Shown here in pieces: positions 40,029-47,538 of a stretch of DNA of 47,538 nucleotides. The notes under the pieces are model-generated. The model was not told where the DNA came from. It did not search any database and saw nothing but the letters and a program-made list of their open reading frames with translations. How positions within the stretch are numbered: position 1 is the stretch's first letter; each line of letters opens with the position of its first letter. The position numbers and the translations under genes were made by a program. This DNA comes from a virus. The stretch is taken from IMG/VR virus record IMGVR_UViG_3300038548_000363, positions 1-47,538 of that record. The stretch is one strand, 5' to 3'.

Positions 40029-41470
40029 CAGCGCGCTTCTAGCTCGGCAACCCTGGCAGCGAGCTTCTGTACCTCAGCCAGCAGGGGAGCTATCAGCCAG
40101 TCATAAGCAATCCCCTTGGGCTCTCCGTCAATGTCGAGGCTCACCACTTCGGGGAAGATCGGGAACGTGTCCTCAGCGATGAGGCCGACCGCTGCGCCAC
40201 CGTCACTTTTCCAATCGAATGACACTGGCTCGAGGTCGTAGATTCGCTCTGAGCCTTCGAGAGGTCGGATGTTGTTCTTGAGTTTGCGGGTTGATGCACC
40301 ATCGAATAGCTGCCCGTCAGAAGTTCGATAGCGCACCGTGTCAGGCACAGAACCACCGACCGCCAGATCAGCAAAGACATGGTTCCATCGAAAACCACTT
40401 GACCCTAAGTCAGTGGAGCCAGTGTCTTGTGGAGCAATGGCTGTTGTTCCAATAAGTAGTGTCTTGCCACCAACTGAAAGGTTGCTGATCTGGACTTGAC
40501 TGCTCTGATGTTCAATCCTGGCGTTGCTTTGGATTGTCAAAGCGCCGGTCATTGTGTCGCCGGTTTTGTTGACGAACCGGCTATCTGACTCCCCTTCGGT
40601 GAAGTACCGGGAGTCGTGGGTGTGCGAGTCGTTGAGCACCACCGCGGTCAGAACGACGTTGGCGGACCCGTCGATAACAACAGCTCCGGTGAGGTCACCG
40701 CCGAGGGTGATCGTCCGAGCTGTCTGCCATTTCAGGGCAGCATCAGCCGTGCCGGTGAGCGCCAGGTACAGGGCATCGGCTTCGGCTTGGGTGAGGTACA
40801 CCGCGTGAGGGTTGCCGGCACCTTCGTGGGTGGTAATCAACCCTTCGGCAAATAGCTTGTTGACCGCGCCCAGGTCAGCGGCTGGAGGGCCCGACAGGAT
40901 TATCAGCCCCGTCATCGTGTCGCCATCTACCTGCACATAGCGAAGATCACCCTCGGTCTGATCTATGAACGCGTCCGCGTACTGCTTGGTCGCTGCGTGT
41001 AGGGCGGCGGTTGGATCGGCGTCGAGGGTGATCTTGCCGACCATGGTTCCACCGGACTTCTCGAGGAAGGCCGCCGAGTCGAGGCCGTCGAGAGTGTCCG
41101 CGTCGATGTTGAGCGCATCATGCGCCGCCTTGGTGTCGTGGGCGTCGATGCGGTCGTGGATGTCCTCGATGTGTTGGGCGGTTGGCGTCGAGCGCACGAT
41201 CGCCCCGGAGGGATGCGTCAGGCCGGAGGGTGCCGCCGATCCTGGGAGGTAGCGAAAGGTCACATTCTGAGTGACAAAGGTAGAGCCTCCAAAGGTGCCG
41301 TTGAACCGGATGATCTCGCGCTGGAGGTCGTCGTCGGGTTCGATGACGATGAGGGCGGGCGAGGTCAACGTGCCCTTGGTGACCACGGCGGCGATCAGGT
41401 CGGTGGGACCCATCGGTGCAGTCAGCGTCGTTTCAAAGGCATTCTCTGATGATGTTTCCTCGGCAACCAT
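40028..41470 (-). CDS. Tail fibre with S74 intramolecular chaperone
   Basis: 480 aa. Residues 1-115 are nearly identical to those of the 41774-42898 protein (virion attachment part). The middle is a repetitive fibre shaft with GGTMVGKITLDADPTAALHAATKQYAD-like units. The C-terminal about 110 residues are a peptidase S74 / intramolecular chaperone autoprocessing domain: KLKNNIRPLEGSERIYDLEPVSFDWKSDG, then VGLIAEDTFPIFPEVV, ending in a coiled coil (LLAEVQKLAARVAELEAR). The chaperone trimerises the shaft and cuts itself off. Likely primary receptor-binding fibre. Confidence 0.8.
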   Translation of the reverse strand: MVAEETSSENAFETTLTAPMGPTDLIAAVVTKGTLTSPALIVIEPDDDLQREIIRFNGTFGGSTFVTQNVTFRYLPGSAAPSGLTHPSGAIVRSTPTAQHIEDIHDRIDAHDTKAAHDALNIDADTLDGLDSAAFLEKSGGTMVGKITLDADPTAALHAATKQYADAFIDQTEGDLRYVQVDGDTMTGLIILSGPPAADLGAVNKLFAEGLITTHEGAGNPHAVYLTQAEADALYLALTGTADAALKWQTARTITLGGDLTGAVVIDGSANVVLTAVVLNDSHTHDSRYFTEGESDSRFVNKTGDTMTGALTIQSNARIEHQSSQVQISNLSVGGKTLLIGTTAIAPQDTGSTDLGSSGFRWNHVFADLAVGGSVPDTVRYRTSDGQLFDGASTRKLKNNIRPLEGSERIYDLEPVSFDWKSDGGAAVGLIAEDTFPIFPEVVSLDIDGEPKGIAYDWLIAPLLAEVQKLAARVAELEAR

Positions 41471-41492
41471 GTCAGCTCAATTCTCCCACAGC
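41125..41492. repeat. Fibre-gene direct repeat, copy B
   Basis: Nearly identical to 42553-42920. It covers the first about 115 codons of the fibre gene, the stop codon and the last codons (encoding GELS) of the gene upstream. The duplicated unit therefore crosses a gene boundary. Confidence 0.8.
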
Positions 41493-41771
41493 ATCGGCAT
41501 CCATACGTTGTACTCCGATTGCCACAACTCCTGCCAGCTTCGATGTTTCACTAGCAACCTTGTCGTGACCCGCTGAAACCCGAGCAGTTTCCACCAATGT
41601 CTCCGCTTGTAGGGTCACCGACCAGTTGATCGAACAGTCCTTGTCAAGCACAGGTTCGCCATCAACTTCCTTGCCCCATATCTCTGTCCAAAACATGCAG
41701 GCATCCTCGATACATCCCTGTTGGATGAGTGGACAAAAGCGTGCACCTTCGACTGGCTTGGGCATCTTCAC
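41472..41771 (-). CDS. Conserved four-Cys phage protein, 99 aa
   Basis: Starts MKMPKPVEGARFCPLIQQGCIEDACMFW. Cysteines at C13, C20, C25 and C46 (DCSINW) fit a family found beside tail-fibre genes in many podoviruses (C-x6-C-x4-C-x-F-W ... D-C-x-x-x-W then an A/V-E-x-x-R-like helix). The family has no proven function; the fixed Cys set suggests a metal or iron-sulfur site. The C-terminal GELS matches the upstream 42900 gene because of the fibre duplication. Sits between the two fibre paralogues. Confidence 0.65.
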   Translation of the reverse strand: MKMPKPVEGARFCPLIQQGCIEDACMFWTEIWGKEVDGEPVLDKDCSINWSVTLQAETLVETARVSAGHDKVASETSKLAGVVAIGVQRMDADAVGELS

Positions 41772-41773
41772 CG

Positions 41774-42898
41774 TCAGTCCTTGGAGCAGAGGATCATGTC
41801 ACGGTGCAGCGGACGCCAGTTTGATACTGTAGCTGACCCTCCGGTAGCACCCTGAGTGTGGGTGTGATTCGCTTCGTTATCGGTCTGTCCGGTGCCGCCG
41901 CCACCAGTTACTCCTGTTCCCGCATTGCCAGTGTTGCCTTGACCTGTGTGGGTGTGAGGGAAAATGCTGTACTCAAAGGTGGCCCCACCATTTTCCTCAG
42001 CAACAGCCGTTTGACCGCCACCACTGGCGCTCGGTCCTGTTGATGGGTTGGTGTGATTGTGGTTCGGACCTGAGTGATTGTGATTAGGTCCAGCATGAGT
42101 GTGCGAACCACCACCGGCGCTAGTTGGGTTGGTGTGGGTGTGGTCCGGTTGAGTCCAAGTGCCGCCATCGGCTCTAGCTCCAGTGACGATGCGGATTACC
42201 TTGTCATCGACTGTCGAAATATCCCTAGTCCATCCGGTCGGTGCTGAGTCCTGGTCAAAGATCATTCGAGTGCCGGAAGGCAACGTCCCTGCATCGACGT
42301 ACTGCTTCGTGGCAGCCTTGAGCGCAGCATCGGGATCAGCGTCGAGGGTGATGTCGCCGGTCATCACTCCCCCCGCCAGGGGAAGCATCAGGTCTGCGTA
42401 AGCCTTGGTCGCCGCCTCGAGCGCCACGGTGGGGGCGTCGTTGAGGATCAGGTCGCCGGTCATGGTGTCGCCGCCGAGTTCGACGTAGCGAGCGTCACCG
42501 CGAGCGTCGGTGTGGTACTGCGTGTGGTCGTCGTCAGCAAGGCCCGCCAGGTCGTCACCGTGGTCGAGGGCGTCGATGCGGTCGTGGATGTCCTCGATGT
42601 GTTGGGCGGTTGGCGTCGAGCGCACGATCGCACCAGAGGGGTGAGTCAGCCCCGAGGGAGCTGCCGAGCCAGGCAGGTAGCGGAAGGAAACATTTTGTGT
42701 GACGAAGGTGGAGCCCCCGAACACACCATTGAACCGGATGATCTCGCGCTGGAGGTCGTCGTCGGGTTCGATGACTATGAGGGCGGGTGAGGTCAACGTG
42801 CCCTTGGTGACCACGGCGGCGATCAGGTCGGTGGGACCCATCGGTGCAGTCAGCGTGGTCTCAAAGGCATTCTCTTGTGACGTTTCCTCGGCAACCAT
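41774..42898 (-). CDS. Tail fibre / collar-like protein with His-rich tip
   Basis: 374 aa. N-terminal about 115 residues shared with the S74 fibre. The shaft contains GGDTMTGDLILNDAPTVALEAATKAYAD units. The C-terminal half resembles a tail-collar / tip domain: LPSGTRMIFDQDSAPTGWTRD, then repeated G-x-H-x-H motifs (THTNP, GGSHTHAGPNHNHSG, HTHTQG), and ends WRPLHRDMILCSKD. Such His pairs coordinate iron in fibre tips of T4 gp12 type. A second receptor-binding or short-fibre protein is likely. Confidence 0.75.
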   Translation of the reverse strand: MVAEETSQENAFETTLTAPMGPTDLIAAVVTKGTLTSPALIVIEPDDDLQREIIRFNGVFGGSTFVTQNVSFRYLPGSAAPSGLTHPSGAIVRSTPTAQHIEDIHDRIDALDHGDDLAGLADDDHTQYHTDARGDARYVELGGDTMTGDLILNDAPTVALEAATKAYADLMLPLAGGVMTGDITLDADPDAALKAATKQYVDAGTLPSGTRMIFDQDSAPTGWTRDISTVDDKVIRIVTGARADGGTWTQPDHTHTNPTSAGGGSHTHAGPNHNHSGPNHNHTNPSTGPSASGGGQTAVAEENGGATFEYSIFPHTHTGQGNTGNAGTGVTGGGGTGQTDNEANHTHTQGATGGSATVSNWRPLHRDMILCSKD

Positions 42899-42920
42899 GT
42901 CAGCTCAATTCTCCGACAGC
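42553..42920. repeat. Fibre-gene direct repeat, copy A
   Basis: Partner of 41125-41492, offset 1428 bases, with a few percent differences. Homologous recombination between the copies would delete the His-rich fibre and most of the four-Cys gene. Confidence 0.8.
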
Positions 42921-44861
42921 GAACTGTGGGACAGCGAACTTATCCTGACCCCAGCTAGCACCACTCGACGTACCACCGAACCCGGCCGCTGCTCCAGCGA
43001 TGTCCTCCCCCTGGATGGTGATGAACATGACCCGCAACCCGCTGCCGCGCTCGGGGAAAACCACTATCGGCTCCTCGATTCGTTCCAAGATGCCACGCAG
43101 CACGATTCCAAGTGCAAAGACTTCGACCGTCACCTGCTTGCCTTCCAGGGCACGCAGCGCCTGCTCGAGGACAATACCCCGGCCCCGTCGCAGCATCGCT
43201 CGCTTGCCGGGAGCCTCGAACTGATCCGACACGTTCACCGGAAGGCGAACAATGGTGTCACGATCCGAGCTGGGAAAGGCACGGAACGAATAGGAGCGGA
43301 AGCCGGGGGTGATCGTGTTGTCTGCCGAGGCCGTCAGCTCAACCTTGGCAACGTGGTAGCGACCATTACGCCCGGTGAGGTCATCGACCGAAACCTCGGA
43401 CTCGCCCGGTACCTGGACCTTGACCGCCAGCTCCCAATCGGGGTGGTTCGGGTCATTCAAAACGTCGATGTTGGTGGAGTCGAACAGGTTGACCTGGGTG
43501 CCTGGAGGTAGCTCGGGGATGGTGAGGTCGCCCGACACCCACTGTTTGGCGCGAGCGGTAAAGAAGTCGGCGGCTGGTCCGATCACATAGCCGCTGTCAA
43601 CAAAAGTGTCCTGCTCCTTCCACAGCCCATTAGAGGGATTGGCTACCCACATCCGATCGTCGATCTCCAGCGCCGAGACGCCGCCTCCCGCTGACGGCAC
43701 CGGAACCTGATGCGCCCGAGACCAGCCGCCAGTCGGCAGGTAGAAGCGGTAGAGCTCCAAGATGGGAACGCCGGGAGTTGCGATCACTGTGTAGATCGAG
43801 TCGCGAGTGCCCAACATGAAAAACGGGTGAAAGAACCCGGTGCTCTGACGGTCACCCACCTGGAAGATGAGAGTCACGTTCTCCAGTGTGCTCCCGTCGT
43901 CGGGGATGCTGGCGGTGTAGAACCGGACAACCTGTCCACCAGCCTCGGTTATCTCGCGGGTGGCGATACCGAGCACACCCTGGGCGAACGCTCCGACAAC
44001 AGGAATCTCGTCACCGAAATTGTATTGGCCCGTATTGACCAGCGCCAGGCTGGGGTCGAGGCCAAGGAGATAGATAATCCCGGTCGTCGTCATCACGACA
44101 ATGGAGTTACCGGCATCGACCACGCCCTGGTCAACAACCTCATCGGCTGGCGGCAGCGTCAGCAACAGGATCGGGGTGGTCCCGGCCTCCCAAAGCTCGT
44201 TACCATCCCTGGCGAGGATGCGGCTCTTTGCGCCATAGATTTTCGTGTAGGTTGCCACGGTGTCCACCGCCACCGGAGTGAAGCTGGGCGGATCGAAGCG
44301 AAGCACGCCAGTGGTCGAGTCGTTGCTGTAGAGGCTGTTACCCATGGCAAGGAAGTTGTACGAGCCAGGCGCCGCGGCCAGGGTGGCCTTGGCTGGGCTG
44401 GCCCCATATTCCCAAATCTCGTCGCCGCGCAGGTAGTAAATCTGATCGTCAATGCGCGCCAGACTGCCGAACTCGCCGGGGCTGATCGCGGTGTCAAGCA
44501 GCATCTCATTCATCAGCTTCGCCTCATACGGTTGGCCCAGGTCAGACGCAAACACATCGACACCAAACGAATCCCAAAAGCGTCGAGTAGCGCCTTCGAG
44601 TCGGTCGGGGCTGTGCAGGAAGTCGAACCCGGCTCCACCGTCGAGCCGGTTACGCGAGTAGCGGAAACCAGTGTCGTCCTGGTAGTCCTCGGCGGCTTCG
44701 CCGGTGTCTACTCGGGCTGGGACGGCCTCAGCGGTGACGATCTGTGTGGGGTCATCAGGGTTGACTGCCAGCTGCACCAGGATGTCGTCAATTCGGGCCT
44801 GATAGCCCCAAGCGCGTGGCTGAGGTACGTCCTCGACGACCGGGAGCAGGGGAGTCGTCAT
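42900..44861 (-). CDS. Beta-propeller-like tail nozzle candidate
   Basis: 653 aa, starting MTTPLLPVVEDVPQPRAWGYQARID. Repeated beta-blade patterns run from about residue 100 to 460 (DDQIYYLRGDEIWEYG, MGNSLYSNDS, GNELWEAGTTP, GIIYLLGLDP, DRMWVANPSNGLWKEQ), as expected of a beta-propeller. T7 gp12-type nozzle proteins contain a propeller and have similar size. It follows an adaptor-like gene, the standard order for a podovirus tail. The C-terminal part (about 470-653) is a mixed barrel. No enzymatic motif. The fold is inferred from repeat pattern only. Confidence 0.6.
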   Translation of the reverse strand: MTTPLLPVVEDVPQPRAWGYQARIDDILVQLAVNPDDPTQIVTAEAVPARVDTGEAAEDYQDDTGFRYSRNRLDGGAGFDFLHSPDRLEGATRRFWDSFGVDVFASDLGQPYEAKLMNEMLLDTAISPGEFGSLARIDDQIYYLRGDEIWEYGASPAKATLAAAPGSYNFLAMGNSLYSNDSTTGVLRFDPPSFTPVAVDTVATYTKIYGAKSRILARDGNELWEAGTTPILLLTLPPADEVVDQGVVDAGNSIVVMTTTGIIYLLGLDPSLALVNTGQYNFGDEIPVVGAFAQGVLGIATREITEAGGQVVRFYTASIPDDGSTLENVTLIFQVGDRQSTGFFHPFFMLGTRDSIYTVIATPGVPILELYRFYLPTGGWSRAHQVPVPSAGGGVSALEIDDRMWVANPSNGLWKEQDTFVDSGYVIGPAADFFTARAKQWVSGDLTIPELPPGTQVNLFDSTNIDVLNDPNHPDWELAVKVQVPGESEVSVDDLTGRNGRYHVAKVELTASADNTITPGFRSYSFRAFPSSDRDTIVRLPVNVSDQFEAPGKRAMLRRGRGIVLEQALRALEGKQVTVEVFALGIVLRGILERIEEPIVVFPERGSGLRVMFITIQGEDIAGAAAGFGGTSSGASWGQDKFAVPQFAVGELS

Positions 44862-45802
44862 CCGGTGTAGGTCACCGGCATCATATGCACACCTGGCCGG
44901 TGCTTAGCAATCTGCTTCTCCTTGCGCCGGGAAACCAGGTACTCGCGGTAGGCAATCATGGCCTGGGTGATGGTGGCACCGGACCGGACGGGGAAACGGT
45001 CGAGGCGCAGCTGTTGGGACAGGTACTCCTGGGTCACCGCGTCAATATCGACACCGGACAGCAACGAGATCGCACCGTCGAGCACCACGATCCGATTCCA
45101 GGCATCCTCCCACGGATCAAGCGTGTCGGCGGGCGTGTCGGGACGGCCGGGCTCTCGTCCGTAGCGGATCACACACAGCGCGCCGGGGCTGATGACGGGC
45201 ACCACCTGGACCGCGGCGAAGTTCGGGTCCTCGGGGTGGGTCTGGAACAGCTCGTACTCGGCGTCGAGCCATTCTGAGGAGGCGACACTGGACCCGATAA
45301 CGTGGTCACGACCCCACCGGGTGTCGTACTCGTACTGAACACGCAGGACCTCGACAGTATCGAGCGGGAGCGGCAGATACCCGAGGGTGTCGATGGTTAT
45401 GCGCTCCTCCTCAACGACGTACAGCGGCTTCCACAGGTTGTCGATCGCCTCGTTGAGGGCGTTGGCCTGAGACTGGCGGGGCCACCGGGTGGGAAGGCGC
45501 ATCGACGCGCCGGTCGCATGAGCGGCAGCGGGACCGCCGCCCTCGAAGGCGCGGCTGAGAACGGTCACCACAAATATGCTCGCATCGAAGCTGGCTACCT
45601 GCATCAGCTCGTAGTCGATCTCGACAACGGCACCGGGGCCGATCACGGCTTCCTCATCAGGCGAGAGAACCCCGTCAGTGATGGTGAACGTCAGCTCGCT
45701 GTCGTCCATGGGCGCAAGCAGAGGGGTCTTGGCGGTACGTTCCGACACCGGCTCGAGGTAGTCGGTCTCGAGGGTGATCCTCAGATCGTTGAGGGTGGTC
45801 AT
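44858..45802 (-). CDS. Head-to-tail adaptor candidate (gp11-like)
   Basis: 314 aa, starting MTTLNDLRITLETDYLEPVSERTAKTPL. The N-terminal part is beta-rich (about residues 30-100: ELTFTITDGVLSPDEE and VVEIDYELMQV). The middle is helical (QANALNEAIDNLWKPLYVVEEERITIDTLGY), and the C-terminal helices (WNRIVVLDGAISLLSGVDIDAVTQEYL and AYREYLVSRRKEKQ) fit a connector or adaptor ring protein. Position next to a propeller-like nozzle candidate supports a tail-adaptor role. The start overlaps the preceding stop. Confidence 0.6.
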   Translation of the reverse strand: MTTLNDLRITLETDYLEPVSERTAKTPLLAPMDDSELTFTITDGVLSPDEEAVIGPGAVVEIDYELMQVASFDASIFVVTVLSRAFEGGGPAAAHATGASMRLPTRWPRQSQANALNEAIDNLWKPLYVVEEERITIDTLGYLPLPLDTVEVLRVQYEYDTRWGRDHVIGSSVASSEWLDAEYELFQTHPEDPNFAAVQVVPVISPGALCVIRYGREPGRPDTPADTLDPWEDAWNRIVVLDGAISLLSGVDIDAVTQEYLSQQLRLDRFPVRSGATITQAMIAYREYLVSRRKEKQIAKHRPGVHMMPVTYTG

Positions 45803-46131
45803 GGCTGCTTGACTCGGGGGTGGACGATAACGATGTCAGAGGCGCGGGTAGGAAAGCTCTCGGGACCACCAGGGAAGGTGACTGTCCAATCTGCGTAGTA
45901 CACGCCCGGTACATCGGTGTCCGCGGCCACCCAGGTGTAGTGGAGGACACCGTTGGGCCCGTCGAAGATGGTGGCGGGGGCCTCGTCGATCTTCACCGCT
46001 GAGTCGTAACGGTTCCGCATCGTGAAGGTGACTGCGCTGGCTCCCTCGGCAGTCAGGTCAACAATGTTGGAGCCGCGTCGAATGACAGTCTCAGCAACGG
46101 GTTGCAGATCCTTTTCGCGTATCTCGATCAT
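45799..46131 (-). CDS. Ig-like virion protein, 110 aa
   Basis: Starts MIEIREKDLQPVAETVIRRGSNIVDL. Single immunoglobulin-like beta sandwich with the recurring phage motif TDVPGVYYADWTVTFPGGPESFP (key residues G-x-Y-Y-A-x-W-x-V-T-F-P-G-G). Proteins with this motif occur singly next to capsid or baseplate genes and inside baseplate proteins. Likely decoration or adaptor component. Short gap (26 bases) from the repeat-protein stop. Confidence 0.7.
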   Translation of the reverse strand: MIEIREKDLQPVAETVIRRGSNIVDLTAEGASAVTFTMRNRYDSAVKIDEAPATIFDGPNGVLHYTWVAADTDVPGVYYADWTVTFPGGPESFPTRASDIVIVHPRVKQP

Positions 46132-46156
46132 GCTCGCTCCTCAGTGTAGACCCAGG

Positions 46157-47538
46157 CTATTGCGGTGTTGAAGTTCCCACTTTGACACCCTCCTGAGAGT
46201 CTCCGACCTCGCCATCCTGAGCGGAATGGCCGGCAGCTGTGCCTTCGGTGCTGATCCCTAGGCCCACCCCCTCGTCGCTGCGCCCGATCCCTCGCGTCGG
46301 ATCGCGGAAGGCGAGCATCGTGATCTCGCCAGCGACATCACTTTCGTTACCGCTCTCGACAGTAAACAGCGGCTCAGGGGCCAGGACGAGCTCGGCGGCG
46401 GTGTCGGACTCCGCTGCTTGTTCAAGAAAGAACTCAGGCTGGGCGGTGGCCTCCAATACGATTTCGCCAGCAACATCAGATTCGCTCGCTTGCTCCACCG
46501 AGATGACACGCTCGGTAGCGAAGGTCACATCAGCGGCGGTATCCGTTTCGCTCGCTGACTCCAACACCACAGCCGGTTCAGGGGCCAGCACCACATCAGT
46601 AGCGACATCGCTCTCGTTGGCTGTCTCGATCGCCAGGGCTAGCTCGGGATTGAAAACAACATCGGCGGCCGTGTCAGCCTCGGTGGCCTGCTCGACACTG
46701 AAAATCGGCTCAGGTACACCTGTGCTGAGTTCAATTTCTCCAGCAACATCAGACTCGCTGGCTTGCTCCAGGGCCACCAGCGGTTCAGGGGCTAGACCGA
46801 CTTCGGTACCTACGTCCGATTCGGTCGCCTGCTCCACCGCCACCACAGGCTCAACGATGAAAGCTACGTCGGCGGCAACATCGGTCTCAGTGGCCTGCTC
46901 GATGGCGATAGCCCGGTCAGTGGAGAACGCAACATCGGTGGCAACATCGGACTCCCCCGCCGACTCGATCGCCAGGGCTTTCTCAGGCTGCAACGTGACC
47001 TCAGCGGCTACGTCGCTCTCTGTTCCCTGCTCGACGGCAACAAGTGGCTCGGGGCTGAGGGCAACATCGTTCGCAACGTCCGACTCTGATGCCTGTTCGA
47101 GAAAGAACTGTGGTTCAGCAGCAACGGTGGGGAGGCGACGTTGGGAGCGACGAGAGCGGCCCGCTACTCCTGCCTGTCTGACTCCCCTGGGATAGAACTC
47201 TCGATCGCCGGCTACTGGTGCATCGACCTCCATCGTGATCTCGCCAGCAACATCGGACTCTCCACCACTCTCGACGGCGATCACTGGCTCGGCGGTGACC
47301 ACCAGCTCGGAGCCAACATCTGATTCGGTCGCTTGTTCGATCGCAATGGCCCGCTCTGCGATCATCGCTACATCGGCAGCGGTGTCCGATTCGGTCGCTT
47401 GCTCCAGAACGATCTCTATTTCGGGAGCAAAGGCCACATCGTTGGCTACATCAGATTCGCTACCACTCTCGAGGTCAATGGCCGGCTCAGGGGCCAGCGC
47501 TAGCTCGTTGGCGGTGTTGCCTTCTCCGGCTGACTCCA
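46157..47538 (-). CDS. Virion repeat protein, C-terminal part (runs off right edge)
   Basis: Continuous open frame entering at 47538 and ending TAG at 46157; an ATG at 47437 is internal. About 17 units of a 22-residue repeat, consensus E-Q/S-A-x-E-S/T-D-V/T-A-x-E/D-V/I-x-L-x-P-E-P-x-x-A-V. One unit is extended by a basic insert with FYPRGVRQAGVAGRSRR, as in the N-terminal part at 1-1077. After the repeats the last about 50 residues are Gly/Asp/Ser-rich (GIGRSDEGVGLGISTEG), another repeat-like tail. Similar E-x-D-x-A tandem repeats occur in virion proteins of many phages. Repeat number is likely variable in the population. Confidence 0.8.
   Translation of the reverse strand, partial: ESAGEGNTANELALAPEPAIDLESGSESDVANDVAFAPEIEIVLEQATESDTAADVAMIAERAIAIEQATESDVGSELVVTAEPVIAVESGGESDVAGEITMEVDAPVAGDREFYPRGVRQAGVAGRSRRSQRRLPTVAAEPQFFLEQASESDVANDVALSPEPLVAVEQGTESDVAAEVTLQPEKALAIESAGESDVATDVAFSTDRAIAIEQATETDVAADVAFIVEPVVAVEQATESDVGTEVGLAPEPLVALEQASESDVAGEIELSTGVPEPIFSVEQATEADTAADVVFNPELALAIETANESDVATDVVLAPEPAVVLESASETDTAADVTFATERVISVEQASESDVAGEIVLEATAQPEFFLEQAAESDTAAELVLAPEPLFTVESGNESDVAGEITMLAFRDPTRGIGRSDEGVGLGISTEGTAAGHSAQDGEVGDSQEGVKVGTSTPQ
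46970..47538. repeat. Imperfect terminal overlap, right copy
   Basis: Matches 1-503 except for base substitutions and one extra 66-base unit. The extra 22 codons lie between the units that read EQATESDVGSEL and VDAPVAGDREF. Position 46970 aligns with position 1 and 47538 with 503, both in the same reading frame of the repeat protein. Confidence 0.85.

Noticed and set aside
46157-47538. CRISPR-like array from the regular 66-bp repeats
   Set aside because: The periodicity is in one continuous reading frame encoding 22-residue protein repeats, with no unique spacers between identical repeats.

Overview
The window reads as an essentially complete genome of a short-tailed (podovirus-like) double-stranded DNA phage of about 47 kb. 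The probable host is a GC-rich actinobacterium. That inference rests on the GC-rich coding sequence, several small proteins of types common in actinobacteriophages (for example the one ending in a GTH..CWD..F motif at 27520 and the CRC..C plus helix-turn-helix protein at 32047), and a Thr/Pro-stalked surface protein. I cannot name the host. I see no integrase, repressor, DNA polymerase, tape-measure or tail-tube gene.

Layout. The map makes sense as a circle (or a circularly permuted or concatemeric molecule) opened inside a repeat-protein gene. The late genes all lie on the minus strand and run leftward from 22045 to 1, then continue from 47538 down to 38699: terminase, portal, two small proteins, a giant 2729-residue protein with an ADP-ribosyltransferase-like domain, a 431-residue protein, an M23 endopeptidase, a LysM protein, a 283-residue protein, scaffold, major capsid protein, accessory beta-rich proteins, a repeat protein crossing the window ends, adaptor, beta-propeller-like nozzle candidate, two tail-fibre paralogues flanking a Cys-rich protein, amidase endolysin, holin candidate, and a tiny basic peptide. 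The two window ends (1-503 and 46970-47538) overlap imperfectly. They differ by substitutions and by exactly one 66-base (22-codon) repeat unit, so unique sequence is about 46.97 kb.

The early and middle genes lie on the plus strand from 22275 to 38702. A first block of six overlapping small genes (22275-23760) is followed by about 1.2 kb without a convincing gene (23761-24933), which carries two families of short iterated motifs and a good promoter and is the best candidate for an origin or control region. The segment 24934-33290 then holds replication and accessory genes: an SSB, a DnaN-like sliding clamp, a DUF2958-like protein and others. Almost every gene or overlapping gene set here is preceded by its own copy of a structured leader: a variable hairpin, then a conserved GGTGC(C)-loop-(G)GCACC hairpin, then a GAGAGAGAGG Shine-Dalgarno tract. 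This dispersed leader is the strongest candidate for an undescribed system in the window. The last block (33291-38702) is a chain of 15 overlapping genes including a winged-helix replication candidate, a RecT-like annealing protein and several membrane proteins.

How the parts fit together. Two good promoter matches at 22186-22269 point toward each other between the early and late arms and are associated with inverted repeats, which suggests a regulatory junction. Replication probably uses the host polymerase together with a phage clamp, SSB, annealing protein and winged-helix protein. The giant protein, M23 peptidase and LysM protein lie between portal and scaffold, the expected place for ejected internal virion proteins that cross the wall. 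Lysis is by amidase plus holin.
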